The notes: a model not told the origin generated them from the letters alone. A DNA stretch of 64,000 bases from Spirodela intermedia (GCA_902729315.2 LR746272.1:744001-808000), one strand, 5' to 3'; shown: positions 28,301-39,400, counted from the first letter of the stretch. Translations and numbers: made by a program.

Positions 28301-30514
28301 GCAATACATAGAATGTGGATGCTCACATTTAATTCAACTCGATCTGTCTCGTTATAAAAACCAATTGATTACTACTCAACTATCATGCAATAACCATCTG
28401 ATTTATGCCTCTGCTTAATCCCCAAGAAAATTAATTAACTACCATAGTGATCCACCCGTCTGAGGTAGAACCGAGATCAAGTCTCATACCATCAAAGTCC
28501 ACATCATCTCAGTTGTGCAGGCCACACAGTGAGAAATGCACAATACGGCCAAAATGGAAATATGAACGATAACTAATCTTGATCATTCGACTTAAAGCTT
28601 AAAGATACACAATGAAAAAGATACAACGATTTAATATACTTCAAGAATATCATAGCATACGACCAAATAAATTCAAACATTGAAAAAAAAAATTATTAAG
28701 AAGATATCTGATTTCAAAACAATGGCAGAAAAAACGGTTAATGAGGTAAAAAATAATTCACCGTTAACCAGGATCCCAAGCTTAAGGTTTAACTAATTGT
28801 ACAAATTCAAGCACAGTACCGACAGGTGTGTCAGTTATTATAAATTCGTTAGATATAAACAAAGGTTAAGTTAATGTCTAGACACTGTGGATAAATGATT
28901 TTAAATTTAATAAAAAAGAATGATAGCATAAAAATTTTAAAAATATGAGCATGAAAATTATGTACCTTAAAATAACTATTCCAAGTATTTTCAGCAACGA
29001 TCATTGATAGGGAGTGCGATGTGAACAAAAATAACAGCAGAAAGAATAAAATAAACAAATAATATTATAGGGAGATGAAATCACAGCACATCATATCAGA
29101 GTGCCGGGATAAAACAGATAAGAAACTCCATGAAAAAACTCTGAAGGATATTTTTGAGAAGAGAAGCATAACTGAAGACCCCCTAAAATGAGTCGTCAAC
29201 AGTTTTGAAAAGTCCTAGATATGGTACAGGAAAACTATAAGAATGGTAAAAATAGGAAAGGAAGATATGCCATTAAGAATGAATAAATGTGAATAGGATA
29301 AGTAGAATGGAATGCCCCACTCTCAAATAACAAGGACCAAGTGTGTCATGGTAGTGATAATTTAAAAGGCAAATGTATGTAAGTTCAAACAGAATTGCAA
29401 AGATGGGAAATCATGTAGTGGTTACCTATGGTACTACAAGAACCCGTGGCATGTTTTTCTTAAATCTTTGAAGATCCTTGTGACTCATAAAGCAAGCAGA
29501 CATATAATCACTTTGTTAGTGAACTCGAGTTTTTTTTTATGTTTTTCATTATCTATTTTTCACATTTTTTTGCACCGTATTCATAGTCACTTCATGATAA
29601 TCTATTCATAAACTTGCATGTGGAAAAGATAATCAGAAAAATATTATAATCAGATTTCTTCTACCAGTTCCAAACGAAACTCGAAAGTATATGGACTGTT
29701 AGGGTTGGAAAAACCTTGATCTAAAAAAGAAGAGAAACTAAAGGACTGAAAGCATCAAAAAATTATTCACCAAAATTACAGCACACGACAAACAGTGTTG
29801 AATAAAAGTGTGAAGTGAAGTCGAAATGCTGGCAGAGAATGAGTTTTCCGCTGACAAGGTAATTCAGCATCAGGCCCGAGTCTTTCTTCTCTTATTATGT
29901 GAATGAAGATTCGGATTGTATATGGATAATGACGATAAGGTAAACTTTGAAGGTAACCCATTGGTTTGACTAAAACAAAGTCTGAATCGGATCCAAGCTA
30001 GGAACATAATTAAATGAACTAATGGATCAATCCTAAAAAAGCATTTGAACATAGCAATATAGTCCCAGCATAAAAAAGTGAAGCGACGCGAAAAAGCAGT
30101 GAGTCGTCAATGGGATCTTACGTATATCTCGTTATGAGCATATCTTCTAGAAAGGTTGTAGAGAACACCCGGTTCATTGAGATATGTTAGCTTCGTCATG
30201 TCTTCCACTCCTCCATGGTCGGCATCCGGATCCCTGTGCATCAACTTCTCCCGAGTGGTGGACAGCTACAGAGCACAGTCACAAAACAAACACATGACAA
30301 GACCGTATCAAAAACAACCTCCGAAATGCCGAATAGAGCACCAGAGACACGTCGGGGGAATAGCAGTCACCTTCTTCCCCGAGGCCGTCTGGACGAGCAC
30401 GAGCTTGTCCCTGAAATCCAGCACCTCGCCTTCCACCCACGCCTCTTCCCTGTCCTCCACCCACACCTTATCGCCCCTTCGGAACGCCATCTCCGCCTCC
30501 TGCGCCGGCGACAC
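278..30514 (-). CDS. class XI myosin heavy chain, XI-I-like (3' end outside window)
   Basis: Actin-based motor that moves organelles and, for the XI-I type, the nucleus. Thirty in-phase exons give 1276 codons: 30371-30514, 30122-30265, 27554-27699, 27307-27463, 27098-27156, 25957-26113, 24523-24672, 24255-24391, 17531-17677, 17341-17442, 16762-16819, 16591-16692, 15822-15859, 15594-15720, 15330-15500, 12006-12137, 10308-10417, 8615-8675, 7655-7832, 6732-6937, 5295-5414, 4595-4693, 2927-3148, 2643-2782, 1668-1773, 1412-1456, 1244-1318, 890-1060, 555-707, 278-448. Order: SH3-like N-terminus, motor with P-loop GESGAGKT (residues 160-167), switch I NDNSSRFGKF, switch II DIYGFE (437-442), six IQ motifs, coiled coil, and the start of the globular tail. 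By memory the neck and tail fit Arabidopsis XI-I better than XI-K or XI-1. The last exons lie beyond position 1. A second in-frame ATG is at 30490. No break was seen in the coding exons, so the gene looks intact despite two transposon insertions in introns. Confidence 0.93.
1412..4693 (-). other. myosin coiled-coil rod
   Basis: Exons 4595-4693, 2927-3148, 2643-2782, 1668-1773 and 1412-1456 encode charged, heptad-like sequence rich in E, K, L and Q, such as [19 protein letters not shown]. It should dimerise the heavy chain. The rod is short, as in XI-I, and is followed by a short Ser/Pro-rich linker before the tail. Confidence 0.8.
4171..4220. repeat. (GA)n microsatellite followed by (TG)n
   Basis: About 24 bp of GA dinucleotides, then a broken TG run. 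It lies in the myosin intron between exons 4595-4693 and 2927-3148. A further GA run lies at 5183-5206 in the next intron upstream. Confidence 0.9.
5295..7832 (-). other. myosin neck: six IQ motifs
   Basis: Exons 7655-7832, 6732-6937 and 5295-5414 (residues 715-882) encode six consecutive IQ-type calmodulin-binding sites. Their cores are AKIIQ, SFVLQ, AVIIQ, VVTIQ, ATLIQ and LVSIQ, spaced about 23-25 residues apart. The second and fifth are each split by an intron. Six is the usual number for class XI myosins and predicts a long, fast lever arm. Confidence 0.88.
11028..11457. repeat. imperfect tandem duplication, period about 224 bp
   Basis: A stretch starting with the GCAGCATGGCAATTGATAAG-like core at 11036 is repeated from 11260 as GCGGCATGGCAACTGATAAG. 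Both copies continue through matching blocks (CTCCCAATTTTAAT, CTGCTACCACCTG, CCAGCCAGAGATGC). The copies differ at many scattered sites, so the duplication is old. It lies in the myosin intron between exons 10308-10417 and 12006-12137. Confidence 0.75.
13360..14600 (+). pseudogene. degraded Ty1/copia RT-RNase H fragment inside a myosin intron
   Basis: Plus-strand remnants in copia order: [10 protein letters not shown] near 13400 (integrase-RT linker), a decayed RT active-site region [14 protein letters not shown] near 13935-13980, [17 protein letters not shown] near 14040, and a decayed RNase H end with TAHGTAELL near 14540-14570. Stops and frameshifts interrupt every segment. No LTRs were recognised at its edges. 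It lies in the 3.2-kb intron between myosin exons 12006-12137 and 15330-15500, in the opposite orientation to the gene and to the complete copia element. Confidence 0.7.
18291..18520 (-). repeat. 3' LTR of the copia element
   Basis: 230 bp, the same length as its partner. On the minus strand it begins TGTCGTCGAGATGTAC and ends TTATCTCGACTACA. It is preceded by the polypurine tract. Confidence 0.9.
18521..18532 (-). other. polypurine tract
   Basis: CTTGAGGGGAAG lies directly before the 3' LTR on the minus strand, where plus-strand DNA synthesis is primed in LTR retrotransposons. Confidence 0.85.
18533..22836 (-). pseudogene. broken copia gag-pol
   Basis: Reading begins at an ATG at 22836 but meets a stop after about 15 codons. 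Further down are a gag zinc-knuckle remnant ([15 protein letters not shown] near 22000, with the usual His replaced by Tyr), an integrase core with an in-frame stop near the first catalytic Asp (about 21100), and a post-integrase segment open from 20665 to 19970. RT follows with [12 protein letters not shown] and [12 protein letters not shown] near 19550-19690. The YVDD active-site motif is split by a stop or frameshift near 19420. The RNase H end has [20 protein letters not shown] near 18700. The element cannot encode its own proteins. Confidence 0.88.
23112..23124 (-). other. primer-binding site (initiator tRNA-Met type)
   Basis: TGGTATCAGAGCC immediately follows the 5' LTR on the minus strand. 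This is the standard plant copia primer-binding site, complementary to the 3' part of initiator tRNA-Met. Confidence 0.9.
23125..23354 (-). repeat. 5' LTR of the copia element
   Basis: 230 bp. On the minus strand it begins TGTTGTCGAGATGTAC and ends TTATCTCGATTACA, with the short TGT...ACA ends typical of copia LTRs. The primer-binding site follows directly. Hand alignment to the 3' LTR gives about 26 mismatches and no gaps, or roughly 89% identity. Confidence 0.9.
23785..24060. repeat. imperfect tandem duplication, period about 141 bp
   Basis: The block around GGACTGCACACGAGCTTCGT at 23841 recurs at 23982 as GGAACTGCACACAAGCTTAG, followed in both by TTGGCTGTCTG and TTTCATCAT. The upstream blocks at 23787 and 23929 keep the same offset. 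It lies in the myosin intron between the copia 5' LTR and exon 24255-24391. Confidence 0.75.
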
Positions 30515-31028
30515 TCTCCGCTAAACCACCGAGAAACAGCCCGCAGGAGGGGGACGGAGGATAATCGAAATAGGCCCCTCCCCCCAACCTCTCCCCACCC
30601 TCCCCCACCCTGCGGGACAGCAAGGAGACACTGATCGAGTTCCCGCTCGATCGCAAGGACGGTCGAAATGGCGGAAGCTTCGAATTTCGATTTCCCTCCC
30701 GATTAAACTATTTATATTTAACGCCCCCCCGTGCTGGGCGCCTCCTGGCGGTGGCGTTTGGAAGCTTGTTAGCTTGCCGCTGTCGCACTTCCCCGCTAAA
30801 ATATTACGAAAATGTCACCACAACCATCAGACGGTTGAACCAGATCCGATTCCGAGTGTCCGTTGATGACAGGCAATGATGTGATATCGACGGCTAGAAA
30901 TGCGTGGGTCAGCGGAGGGCCCACTGTCCTGCACCATTAGATCGTGATCATGTATCTCGACGCACCTTCGTCCCCTCCTGACAGAGGGGGCTAGTACGTC
31001 GTGCTCTTCGGCTCCTTGCTCCAGTCCG
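30515..31028. promoter_or_regulatory. shared upstream region of two divergent genes
   Basis: 514 bp between the start codons of the myosin gene (minus) and the unnamed plastid-membrane gene (plus). It is GC-rich near the myosin start and holds a TATA-like box for the myosin. No clear TATA box was seen for the plus-strand gene. No other gene was recognised here. Confidence 0.5.
30709..30716 (-). promoter_or_regulatory. TATA-like box of the myosin gene
   Basis: TATAAATA on the minus strand, about 195 bp upstream of the first ATG at 30514. This distance would leave a leader of about 160 nt. It is assigned by motif and position only. Confidence 0.45.
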
Positions 31029-31039
31029 ATGCCGGTGGG

Positions 31040-31070
<31 letters not shown>

Positions 31071-34000
31071 GCGCTGGTGGCGATTTCCCGGCAGCTGGCC
31101 GTGGGAAGTGCGACATGTGCGACATGTGCGACCCCGTCTACTTGCCTACCTCGAAGATATGGCGCCGCATTCTCATATGATGTTTCGAGTGCTTCCGCCG
31201 GAAGGGGTGTAGCAGAGCGCCGGGGAGAGTTCTTTCGGAGCAGGTGCGTCGGGATTTGTCCCGGAGTTGATGGGAAGAGGTCATTCTCCCCGAAGCAGCT
31301 CGTAGCACCATGTCACTGCTCTGCCAAGGGGGATGAGGAGGTGAGCGGCACTACTTCCCAGTCATTCATTAATCAACATGTCTATGGCACTCTCCGTGGA
31401 ATTGACGTCAGCGCTTTGGAATTCATGACACTTTCAATGCACTTGCTATAGGTTGATTTTTTGGACGAAGGGCAGAAGTTGCCCGTTGAGGCCGGTAAGA
31501 TTGATAGTTCAGTCCGGTACTTGGTCGAACTTTTTTTAATGGTGTAATTTTATGTCGATTCTATATTAAAAATATTTCTTCCATTGTAAATCTCTAATTT
31601 GCCTAATTTCTCTATTTATTTCAATTTCAGGTGCAGGGAGAAGAGATGGAAAGGGAGCTTTGAAGGGGATTTTCTCATTCAAGGAGTACTCATCTCCATT
31701 AAGCAATTTCATTTCTCAAAGAGTAAAAGAATATAGCTCATTTTTATTTATTTATTTATTTTCATTTATTCTGAGATCCTTAGCGCGTTGGTTATTCTGA
31801 TAGAGCCATAGACAACTTCGAATTCCCCTCTCCTCGATTACATAAACGATTCTATGGTCAATCAATTTTGAGTTGGATGAAAAACCATGCGTATGTCCCC
31901 AGTCAGTGCACCACGTGTTTGTCACAAGTCGCTGTATACATGAGATGACGCAGTAATCGTCCACAAAAGACGGCATGACTGTGAAATCTGTTTTGAATGA
32001 CCAATGTTGGAATTCAACTTTCATTCTTGAGTCTCATTTCTCAAAACTTTCACATAATATCATCTTGTGCATCTGGTATATACTTGATATACACTCGGAT
32101 GGTATATACTTGATATGTACTCACATTTTGTATCTGGTGACTTTTACAATGTTTTTCAATGAAAGAAAAAATACGGTATTTGCCATATTTATGACATGAT
32201 AGTGTTACCTATAACTTGTATCCTTCTCGTTCTTTCTTCTTATGATAGATCCGTTGTATTCTCTTGCCTTTTTAACCACTGGAAAAACCCTCAGGCTTAT
32301 GGAAAAACTGAGGAGGTACGGAATCGCTGGCGTGTTGTCATATGGGTTGCTCAACACCGTCTATTATCTCATATCATTTCTCTCAGTTTGGTGAGTTGCT
32401 CGAAATCTTCTATTATTTTGTCTCACCCCAATTTGGCTTTCAATATTTATTGACAGTGTTCTTTGATAGCTGGCAACTATCTAGATTTTACATTATAATG
32501 AATCCGTGTTTTGTTAAATATAGATGAAGTGAGTTCATGCACATGTATGAGGGAGGAGGGGTGAGTAGAATGCGGAATGGAAAAGAGAAAGAGAGAAGGA
32601 TAAAAGGATGCATTCATCCCTATGTTCAGGAGAGCGGGTGTGAAAAATTGATAAGGAGAGAAGGAAACATATTTATGCAGGTAGGGTGGGAAGAAAGATC
32701 TTCTTTTGGCAATTGAGCGTGCCAACCGGAGGCATTTATGTGAGGTCAAAGTGTGTCAAACCTAATTTACTAAATAGTTGTTTGATAGTGCCCAAATTGA
32801 AGGTCATATTGGACTAAAGTTACCACCATACAATGAACTTGCGCAATTAGATATAATTATAGAAGTCTCGATTATTTTATGGATTAAAAATGTCACTGAG
32901 TAGTGGTTCAAAGTGGGAACAAACCAGATATCAGTCTTCACTGGTGATGGGTTCAGTATATTTCTACCCAACATTCAGCGAGATCAAAGATTGTAAGGTG
33001 CAAGACCGCCATAAATGTTGGACGTTCCCTGTATCTATTCTTTGTACCTAATGAATTTGTGAAAAACGTAATTCCGTAAAAAAGCACTACAGATTGTTTA
33101 TAAATATTCAGCCTTTGCACGGACTGAGTGTGATTGGATCACAAGGTTCTGAGATGTCCACTCTTTCCTGCACCACCTGACATTGGATGGGGGAAATTCC
33201 CATCATAACTCATTTAGAAAATTATTGAATTATAGTTGGCTTACAAGCAGCCCATCTCAATGTGGATTCCCACATTTTTTTCTCTTTTCCTAACTTTCAT
33301 ACCACCTACTCCCCTCTGTATCATTAACATTTTTTCTTTATATTAGGCCAGAGTTGGCATCAGCTACTTCTATCTTTTTTGCTGTTTCTCCGGCATTTGT
33401 AACTAGCAAATGTTTGGGAAAAAAAATCAGCGGAGAGATCAAAATACTCTAAAAAAAACTTCATGACAAAGAGCATAAGCTAAGAAGATTAAAGGTACAT
33501 TTTGACCACTTTGATCCCAAACATAAGATGTAAATCTTTAAAGGTTAATGTTTGAAGCTCTATCTTGACAATGGTAATGTAGTGTCTTTCAGGATTAGAA
33601 TTGGACATTGGTGCAAAGAAAAGATTAAGATTTAGTAGAAAACAATTCATAATCCATTATGCTTAAAATCTTTTGAAAGCCTTTAAGATTTAGATGTATT
33701 CTTCTAAGACAGCCATCTGCACTTGCACATATTAGGCAATCATAGAAAAAATGTCACTCTCTCCTACATAGTTCCTCGAGAGGTTGCTATTTATGGATGA
33801 TGAGGGTAGCCAAAATGCAGTCCCAAATTATCAGATAAATCGTCGTGTATATGTCCGCTATTTGGAGCTTCTTTCGTTGGTTTATGCAGTGTCTGATCAA
33901 AAGAATCTTCCTATCCATCACCTGAGTGCTGTATGTATGCATGGAAGTTCTCCCTTTTCATGCGCTCATCCTATAAATTGTTGTATTCTTTTCTTATAGA

Positions 34001-34423
34001 AACTTTTGTATGAGAGAATGGGACGGACTTGTCAGAAGAGTCCTAAACATATCTTCATTTCAGGCTTTATTTTGCTCCCGCACCTGGGAAACTGGGTTAC
34101 GCCGCATCCGTTGAGAGGTTATCTTGCAACTCATCATTCACTATTTACCATAAGTTTAATGTATCAATGTCCATCTTTTAATTCTTTGAAATTTTTAATT
34201 GCAGAGTTTTGAAGATCATGGCCGCAGTATGGGCTGGAAGCCAAGTCACCAAGCTCCTAAGAGCAGCGGGGTGAGCTCACTTTCCCCTATTGATTATTAC
34301 GGTGAGAATATTGTCAGGCTTTCCATCAAACCCGTCAGCTCCTGATTTCTCTTAGCCAGAATATGTGCCGACTCCGAACGGTTTCTCCAACATTCTTACT
34401 GAAGCCAATTCATCATTTTAGTG

Positions 34424-34454
<31 letters not shown>

Positions 34455-34737
34455 ATCTCTCTCAGCTATTATCTCACCAGGCTTGTGGTCGCTTCAGGGC
34501 CCTTGCGCTGGCTCCCCTGGTGGAGAAGGGGCTCTCCTGGTTCACCATCAAGTTCAAGTTCGACTCTCAAGGGAAGGTAGGGGAGTCCCAAACCTTGCTT
34601 CAATATTCCGCTTCCCCTGCAACGTATTCACCTACACTCCCCCCCCTTCCAACCTGCAGGCATTCGCGGCTATCGCAGGCGTTTGCTTCGGCTTGGCCTT
34701 CCTCCTGTTCATCGTGCTGACATTGCTCTGGGCTTAG
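31029..34737 (+). CDS. probable plastid membrane protein, plant-conserved, function unknown
   Basis: Eight in-phase exons: 31029-31340, 31452-31494, 31631-31685, 32295-32390, 34064-34117, 34205-34270, 34498-34576, 34660-34737, giving 260 residues. The first about 60 residues are rich in Ser, Ala and Arg with few acidic residues, like a chloroplast transit peptide. A conserved core follows: MEKLRRYGIAGVLSYGLLNT, then an aromatic and hydrophobic stretch ending FAPAPGKLGY, then VWAGSQVTKLLRAAGALALA, KGLSWFTIKFKFDSQGK, and a C-terminal hydrophobic segment ending VLTLLWA. I recognise this core from plant proteomes but cannot name the family or its role. Two or three membrane spans are likely. The first two introns are short and the fourth is 1.7 kb. 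The exon 34498 acceptor was chosen because the upstream alternative AG breaks the conserved frame. Confidence 0.85.
34431..34454. repeat. (TC)n microsatellite in an intron
   Basis: A 24-bp TC run in the intron before exon 34498-34576. It may serve as part of the polypyrimidine region upstream of the acceptor. Confidence 0.85.
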
Positions 34738-35126
34738 GAGCGGCGGGTAGACAGAGGGCTTGGGAACAGTAGGTATCAGAGCCCAAGGTTAGGCGTGAAT
34801 AGCGCATGATGTGAAGCAAGAAGAGTATGTGAAGCAATTAATTTCATTACATTTGCGACAAGAACGAATTTTTCACCTTTACTGCTTCTAGGCACCTGAG
34901 AAAGAAGAAGACAGAAAGGATGAAGAAGAGTGCAGGAAGAGCCCACCAGAGGCTAGGATATGCATTTCAGTGAAGGCTAACTGGCCAGCGGGCCATCCAT
35001 AATATAATATCCCCTAGTCGACCTACGGCGAGACACAACCAGACCTTCCAAAAGGCGTATGTAGAGAAACCGAAGAGGGGGGCGTATAATATGATCATAC
35101 AGAGGGAAGAAGCCGGGAGCGGGTGC
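34738..35126. other. convergent intergenic region
   Basis: 389 bp between the stop codons of the unnamed plus-strand gene and ERECTA. It should hold the 3' untranslated regions of both. No open frame of note and no repeat were seen. Confidence 0.6.
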
Positions 35127-36406
35127 TCACTCGCTGTTCTGGGATATCACCTCGCCGAACCGGCGGAACAGCTGGCCGTCAGACGCGCTCAGCGACGCGC
35201 AGCCCAGCGCGCCGGCAAAGCCCGGCACCTGCGAGGCCGGCGGCAGCGCCTGCTGCGGCTGCGCCGGCTGCTGCAGCAGATGCTTCGTCGTCGTTGGCGG
35301 AGAAGCCTCGGGGCCGACCAGGCAGCCGAGCACGCGGGACACCTCGTGCATGGTGGGCCGGTCCGACGGCTGCTTCTTCGTGCACAGCAGCGCCAGCTGG
35401 AACATCTTCTTCACCGCCCCCATGTCCCCACACGACGCCGTGATCTCCGGATCCACCGTCTCCATCACCAGATTGCTCAACGCCTTGGACATTATCTGCA
35501 GACCATCCCAGAGGAAAAACAACACAAATAGAAAGAACTCGTCAAGTCAACTCATCCTATCTCCCCATGAAAAAAAAAGGCCTCCACGACCAAGATTGCT
35601 GCTCTCACCAGCTGCTGGAGGTTGGACTCGTCGTCGACGGCCTTCCGGCCGGTGAGGAGCTCGAGAAGGACGATCCCGTAGCTGTAGACGTCGGACTTCT
35701 CGTTGAGGCGCGAGGTGCGGGCGTACTCGGGGTCAATGTAGCCGATGGTCCCCATGACGTAGGTGGAGGTGTGGGTCTTGGACACGCAGAGGCTCCTCGC
35801 TATGCCGAAGTCCGTGAGGTGGGCCTCCATGTCCTTATCCAGGAGGATGTTCGACGACTTCACGTCCCTGTGGATGATGCGGGGGCTGCAGTCATGGTGC
35901 AGGTAGGCCAGCCCCTGCGCCGCCCCCAGCGCTATCCTCAGCCGGGTCTCCCAGTCCAGCTTCTTCCTCTTCGACGGCCCTGCGAAGAAAAAATGGATAA
36001 GCATGAAAAGGGTTGGGTTAATCCGCATTGACTCCATCAGAAAGGCGAAGAGGTCAACCGTGGAGGAGGTCCCAGAGGCTGCCGTTCTCCATGTAGTCGT
36101 AGAAGAGGAGGTTGCCGAAGGGGGAGAGCGAGTATCCCTGGAGGCTGACGAGGTTGCGGTGCTTGATACTGCCGACGGTCTCCAGCTCGGTCTCGAACTC
36201 CTTGAGGCTCTGCGGGTAGTGGGAGTAGAGCCGCTTGATGGCGACTGGCTTGCAGTTCTTCAGGACGCACTTGTAAACCGTGCTTGACGCGCCGTACCCG
36301 ATAATGTACTTCTCGCTCAGGTTCTCGGTCATCCTCATGATGTCCTCGTACACGTGGAGCGCCATGTTCATGTGGAGGATCACCAGCTTCGGCGAAGGGT
36401 CGCTGA
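35127..36406 (-). other. ER: ERECTA cytoplasmic kinase domain and C-terminal tail
   Basis: Three exons: 36059-36406 ([10 protein letters not shown] glycine loop, VAIK), 35609-35979 ([40 protein letters not shown]) and 35127-35495 ([16 protein letters not shown] and tail). All catalytic residues are present. The region is much richer in G and C than the LRR exons and introns. Confidence 0.93.
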
Positions 36407-39400
36407 CTGGTAGAGAAGTGATTTTATTGATGCACTCACCCACCCATCCACCAAAGAGGAGCGAAACAGCTTTTGAGATGATCGGAAAGGATGGCCTACC
36501 TGGTTTGCTCTCGCAGCCGTCAAGTGAGGCGGGTTGGCTGTAGGGCCGGCATGCGGCCACCAAGATCATGAGAAGGATGAAGAGACCGCCCAGCGCGATG
36601 CCCAGAATCGCCGCTTTCGATACAGAAGCTGGAAACGGTGGAGGAAGAGCGTTGTGACCGAACTGTGATTCTCCAAGTATGGACAGTTTTGAGGTGTGAG
36701 AGAGGAGAGGGTGGAGGTGGTCACCATTCTGGGCCGGATGACTTGCGTGGCATGGGGAGTTGACCCAGTACCCACAGAGAGAAGGGTTTCCGAGGAAGCT
36801 GCATTAAAGAAGGGGGGAGTGTTAGACATGAACGTCAGGGAAGCGAACCGGGCAGGCCTGAGCAGCCGACGGCGCTCACCTGTCAGGAGAGAAACGCGAA
36901 AAATTGTTCACCGTGGGTATATCTCCCCAGAGATTGTTGTAGGAGACATTTCTGCCCACAGAAATGGAACGCGTAAGAGTTTATTATGAGCATTCCCCAA
37001 GAGAGAGAGAGAGAGACAGAGAGAGTATAGAGAGAAATAGAGAGAAGTCTACACAGAGAGAGAGAGAGAGAGAGAAGGTGAAATGAACCAGCTTACAGGA
37101 CGGCGAGGCTGAAGCAGTTGCTCAAGGAGACTATTTCCCCAGACAAATTGTTGTTCTCCAACTTCCTGGATATTTCAAACAAAGGAAAAAATAAAGGAGA
37201 GCACCATGGAGGCGAGCAGGAAAATATTTCCAGCCTTTCCACTTGAAATAATAAATTACATGATGCTGGGTAGGCTTACAGGAACATCAGATTCTGCAGG
37301 AGCCCTAGTTCTTCAGGGATTGAACCTGAGAGGTGATTGCCCGACAAATCACTGACACACGAGCACAGGGTTACTGACGGCAACGATGATAGACAGCGGA
37401 GATAATCCCTAGCACAATATCTTCATCTCTCCTCGAGAAAAGAAAAAATACTTACATTTCCATGACGCTCCTCAAATTCCCAAACTCGTTTGGAATAGAC
37501 CCGCCAAGGTAATTGTTGCTCAAATTTCTGAAAGAAAGAAGGCGGACATCAGTTTAATGCATCAATGAAGCAAAGCTATTCGAGATATAGACGAAAAGAA
37601 ATTTTACAGAGAGCATACAATTTCAGGAGGTGCTCCAGATCACCAATAGATGATGGAATGGGACCAGTGATTTTATTGAGCGAGATATCCCTGCAGATTC
37701 ATAAAAGCTTGCATCTTGAGTACTTCAGACTTGTGATCAGAAATTACCAAGAAAGCCACCAGACGCTGATACATACAGGGTGTCCAAGTTACCGATTTTG
37801 GATAGCTCAATCGGGATTGGGCCCTTCAAGCTGTTAGACGACATGTTCCTGCACAAAAATTGATTCAGATCTAAGCGTGCTTCCTCATACGCGTAATGGT
37901 CAATGGGAGGACGAAACTCACAGGTAGGTCATGCTCTCAAGCTTCTCAAAGGCACGAGGAATCGACCCATTCAGCCGATTGCCATGGACATTCCTGTCAT
38001 GAACACACAGTTTGAGCTCGAGGGAAATAGCTCCCAAAACAGAATCAGATATTTTTAATCTCAACTCCTTACAGGCTATTAAGATTTGTGCATGAACTTA
38101 AATTCTCTGGAACAGGCCCTTCCAGATTGTTGTTAGCAAGATTCCTGCACGGCAGCCATTAGAACCCATTATTGCTTCCATCTTCTGTCAGTTGCATTAC
38201 AGAAATATGCACACGAAGTCCCGATTAGTAAAAAAAAACCATACAGGTCAAACAAGTCAGTGAGCTTCCCAAGCTCCGGTGGAATATGCCCGGTAAGCTC
38301 ATTATCATTCAGCTCCCTGTTACACATCGGACTTTCGTTCAACACAAGCCTTAAAAGATCTCCAGCGTTGAAGGGAAGAAGATAATGAGCCGAAGTGCTT
38401 ACAGATAGTGAAGTTTAGTCATGTTACCCAGCTCTGGAGGTATGGACCCACTGAGTTTGTTTCCCTGCAAATACCTGAAATTCACACCATACAAGAAAAT
38501 CGAATGATCTTCCACTACTTGTGCATGTGGTCGGTACAAAAAAGGAACGAAAGAAGAGAGACCAAGTTCATATCCGCTTACAGCTTCTCTGTATATGATA
38601 AGTTGCCTAGTATCGGAGGAATGGGACCACTTAGCTGGTTACAGCTCAAGTCTCTAAACAAAATAAGTCAAAGAGACTGTGAGATACATCACTGTTCGAC
38701 ACTTACATCAAGATCAATGACATTAAACCGCTAGGAGCATTGTTCAGTACTTACAGCACAGCAAGCGCCTGCATTAACCCAATCACCGGCGGAATGTTCC
38801 CTGTGAATCTGTTTCCTTGCAAGGACCTGACAATGGCGAAACGACGACTTCAGAATGACAACGCAACACTAAAAAAAAGAGACCGATATTATAAAATCAA
38901 CGAATGAAAGCAAAAGAGTCAGAATCCGCATACAGTGTTGCAACTTGAAGAAATCCAATGTTGAATGGAATCTCTCCAGTAAAGTGGTTGTAGGACAAAT
39001 CCCTAGAAACCGAAGGAGGCAGACAGCTATTTCAAAAAAATCCGCGATTCAAGTCTAAAACCATGGCTGGCAGGAGGATGATATACGTACAAAACCTGAA
39101 AGCTGGTACAGTTTCCAATGCTTTCAGGAATGCTGCCGGTCAAGCTGTTATTCTTCACATCACTGCAACCAAGGATTGTTAGCACTGAACTGGAGCAGAC
39201 GTAACCATTAAAAAATAAAAAATAAAATTGGCGGGCAAGGGACTCACAAAAACCACAACCCCGTCAACTGGCACATATCTGGGGAAAGAGTCCCTTCCAA
39301 GTTGTTTCCACGCAGCCCTCTGAAGATTAATTTCAATTAGACTAATAAAACATATCGGGTTATAAGGTAATAATATTCAGATGAGCACTTACAAATACTG

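Larger units (their letters stand above)
8615..30514 (-). other. myosin motor domain (exons 1-18)
   Basis: Residues 1 to about 714. It contains the N-terminal SH3-like segment (KVWVED), the ATP-binding P-loop in the exon 27307-27463, switch I across the junction of exons 27098-27156 and 25957-26113, switch II in 17341-17442, and an actin-binding and converter region ending just before [11 protein letters not shown]. All motifs needed for ATP hydrolysis are present and unaltered. Confidence 0.9.

Noticed and set aside
30215-30634. Plus-strand open frame of 139 residues over the myosin start
   Set aside because: It is the reverse complement of myosin exons 1-2 and GC-rich leader, with Pro/Arg/His-rich low-complexity sequence and no known domain.
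35091-35531. Plus-strand frame of 146 residues opposite the ERECTA C-terminal exon
   Set aside because: A shadow of the GC-rich kinase exon, with an Arg/Gln-rich composition.
35567-36031. Plus-strand frame of 154 residues opposite the ERECTA kinase exon
   Set aside because: Antisense of exon 35609-35979, whose minus-strand frame has clear kinase motifs.
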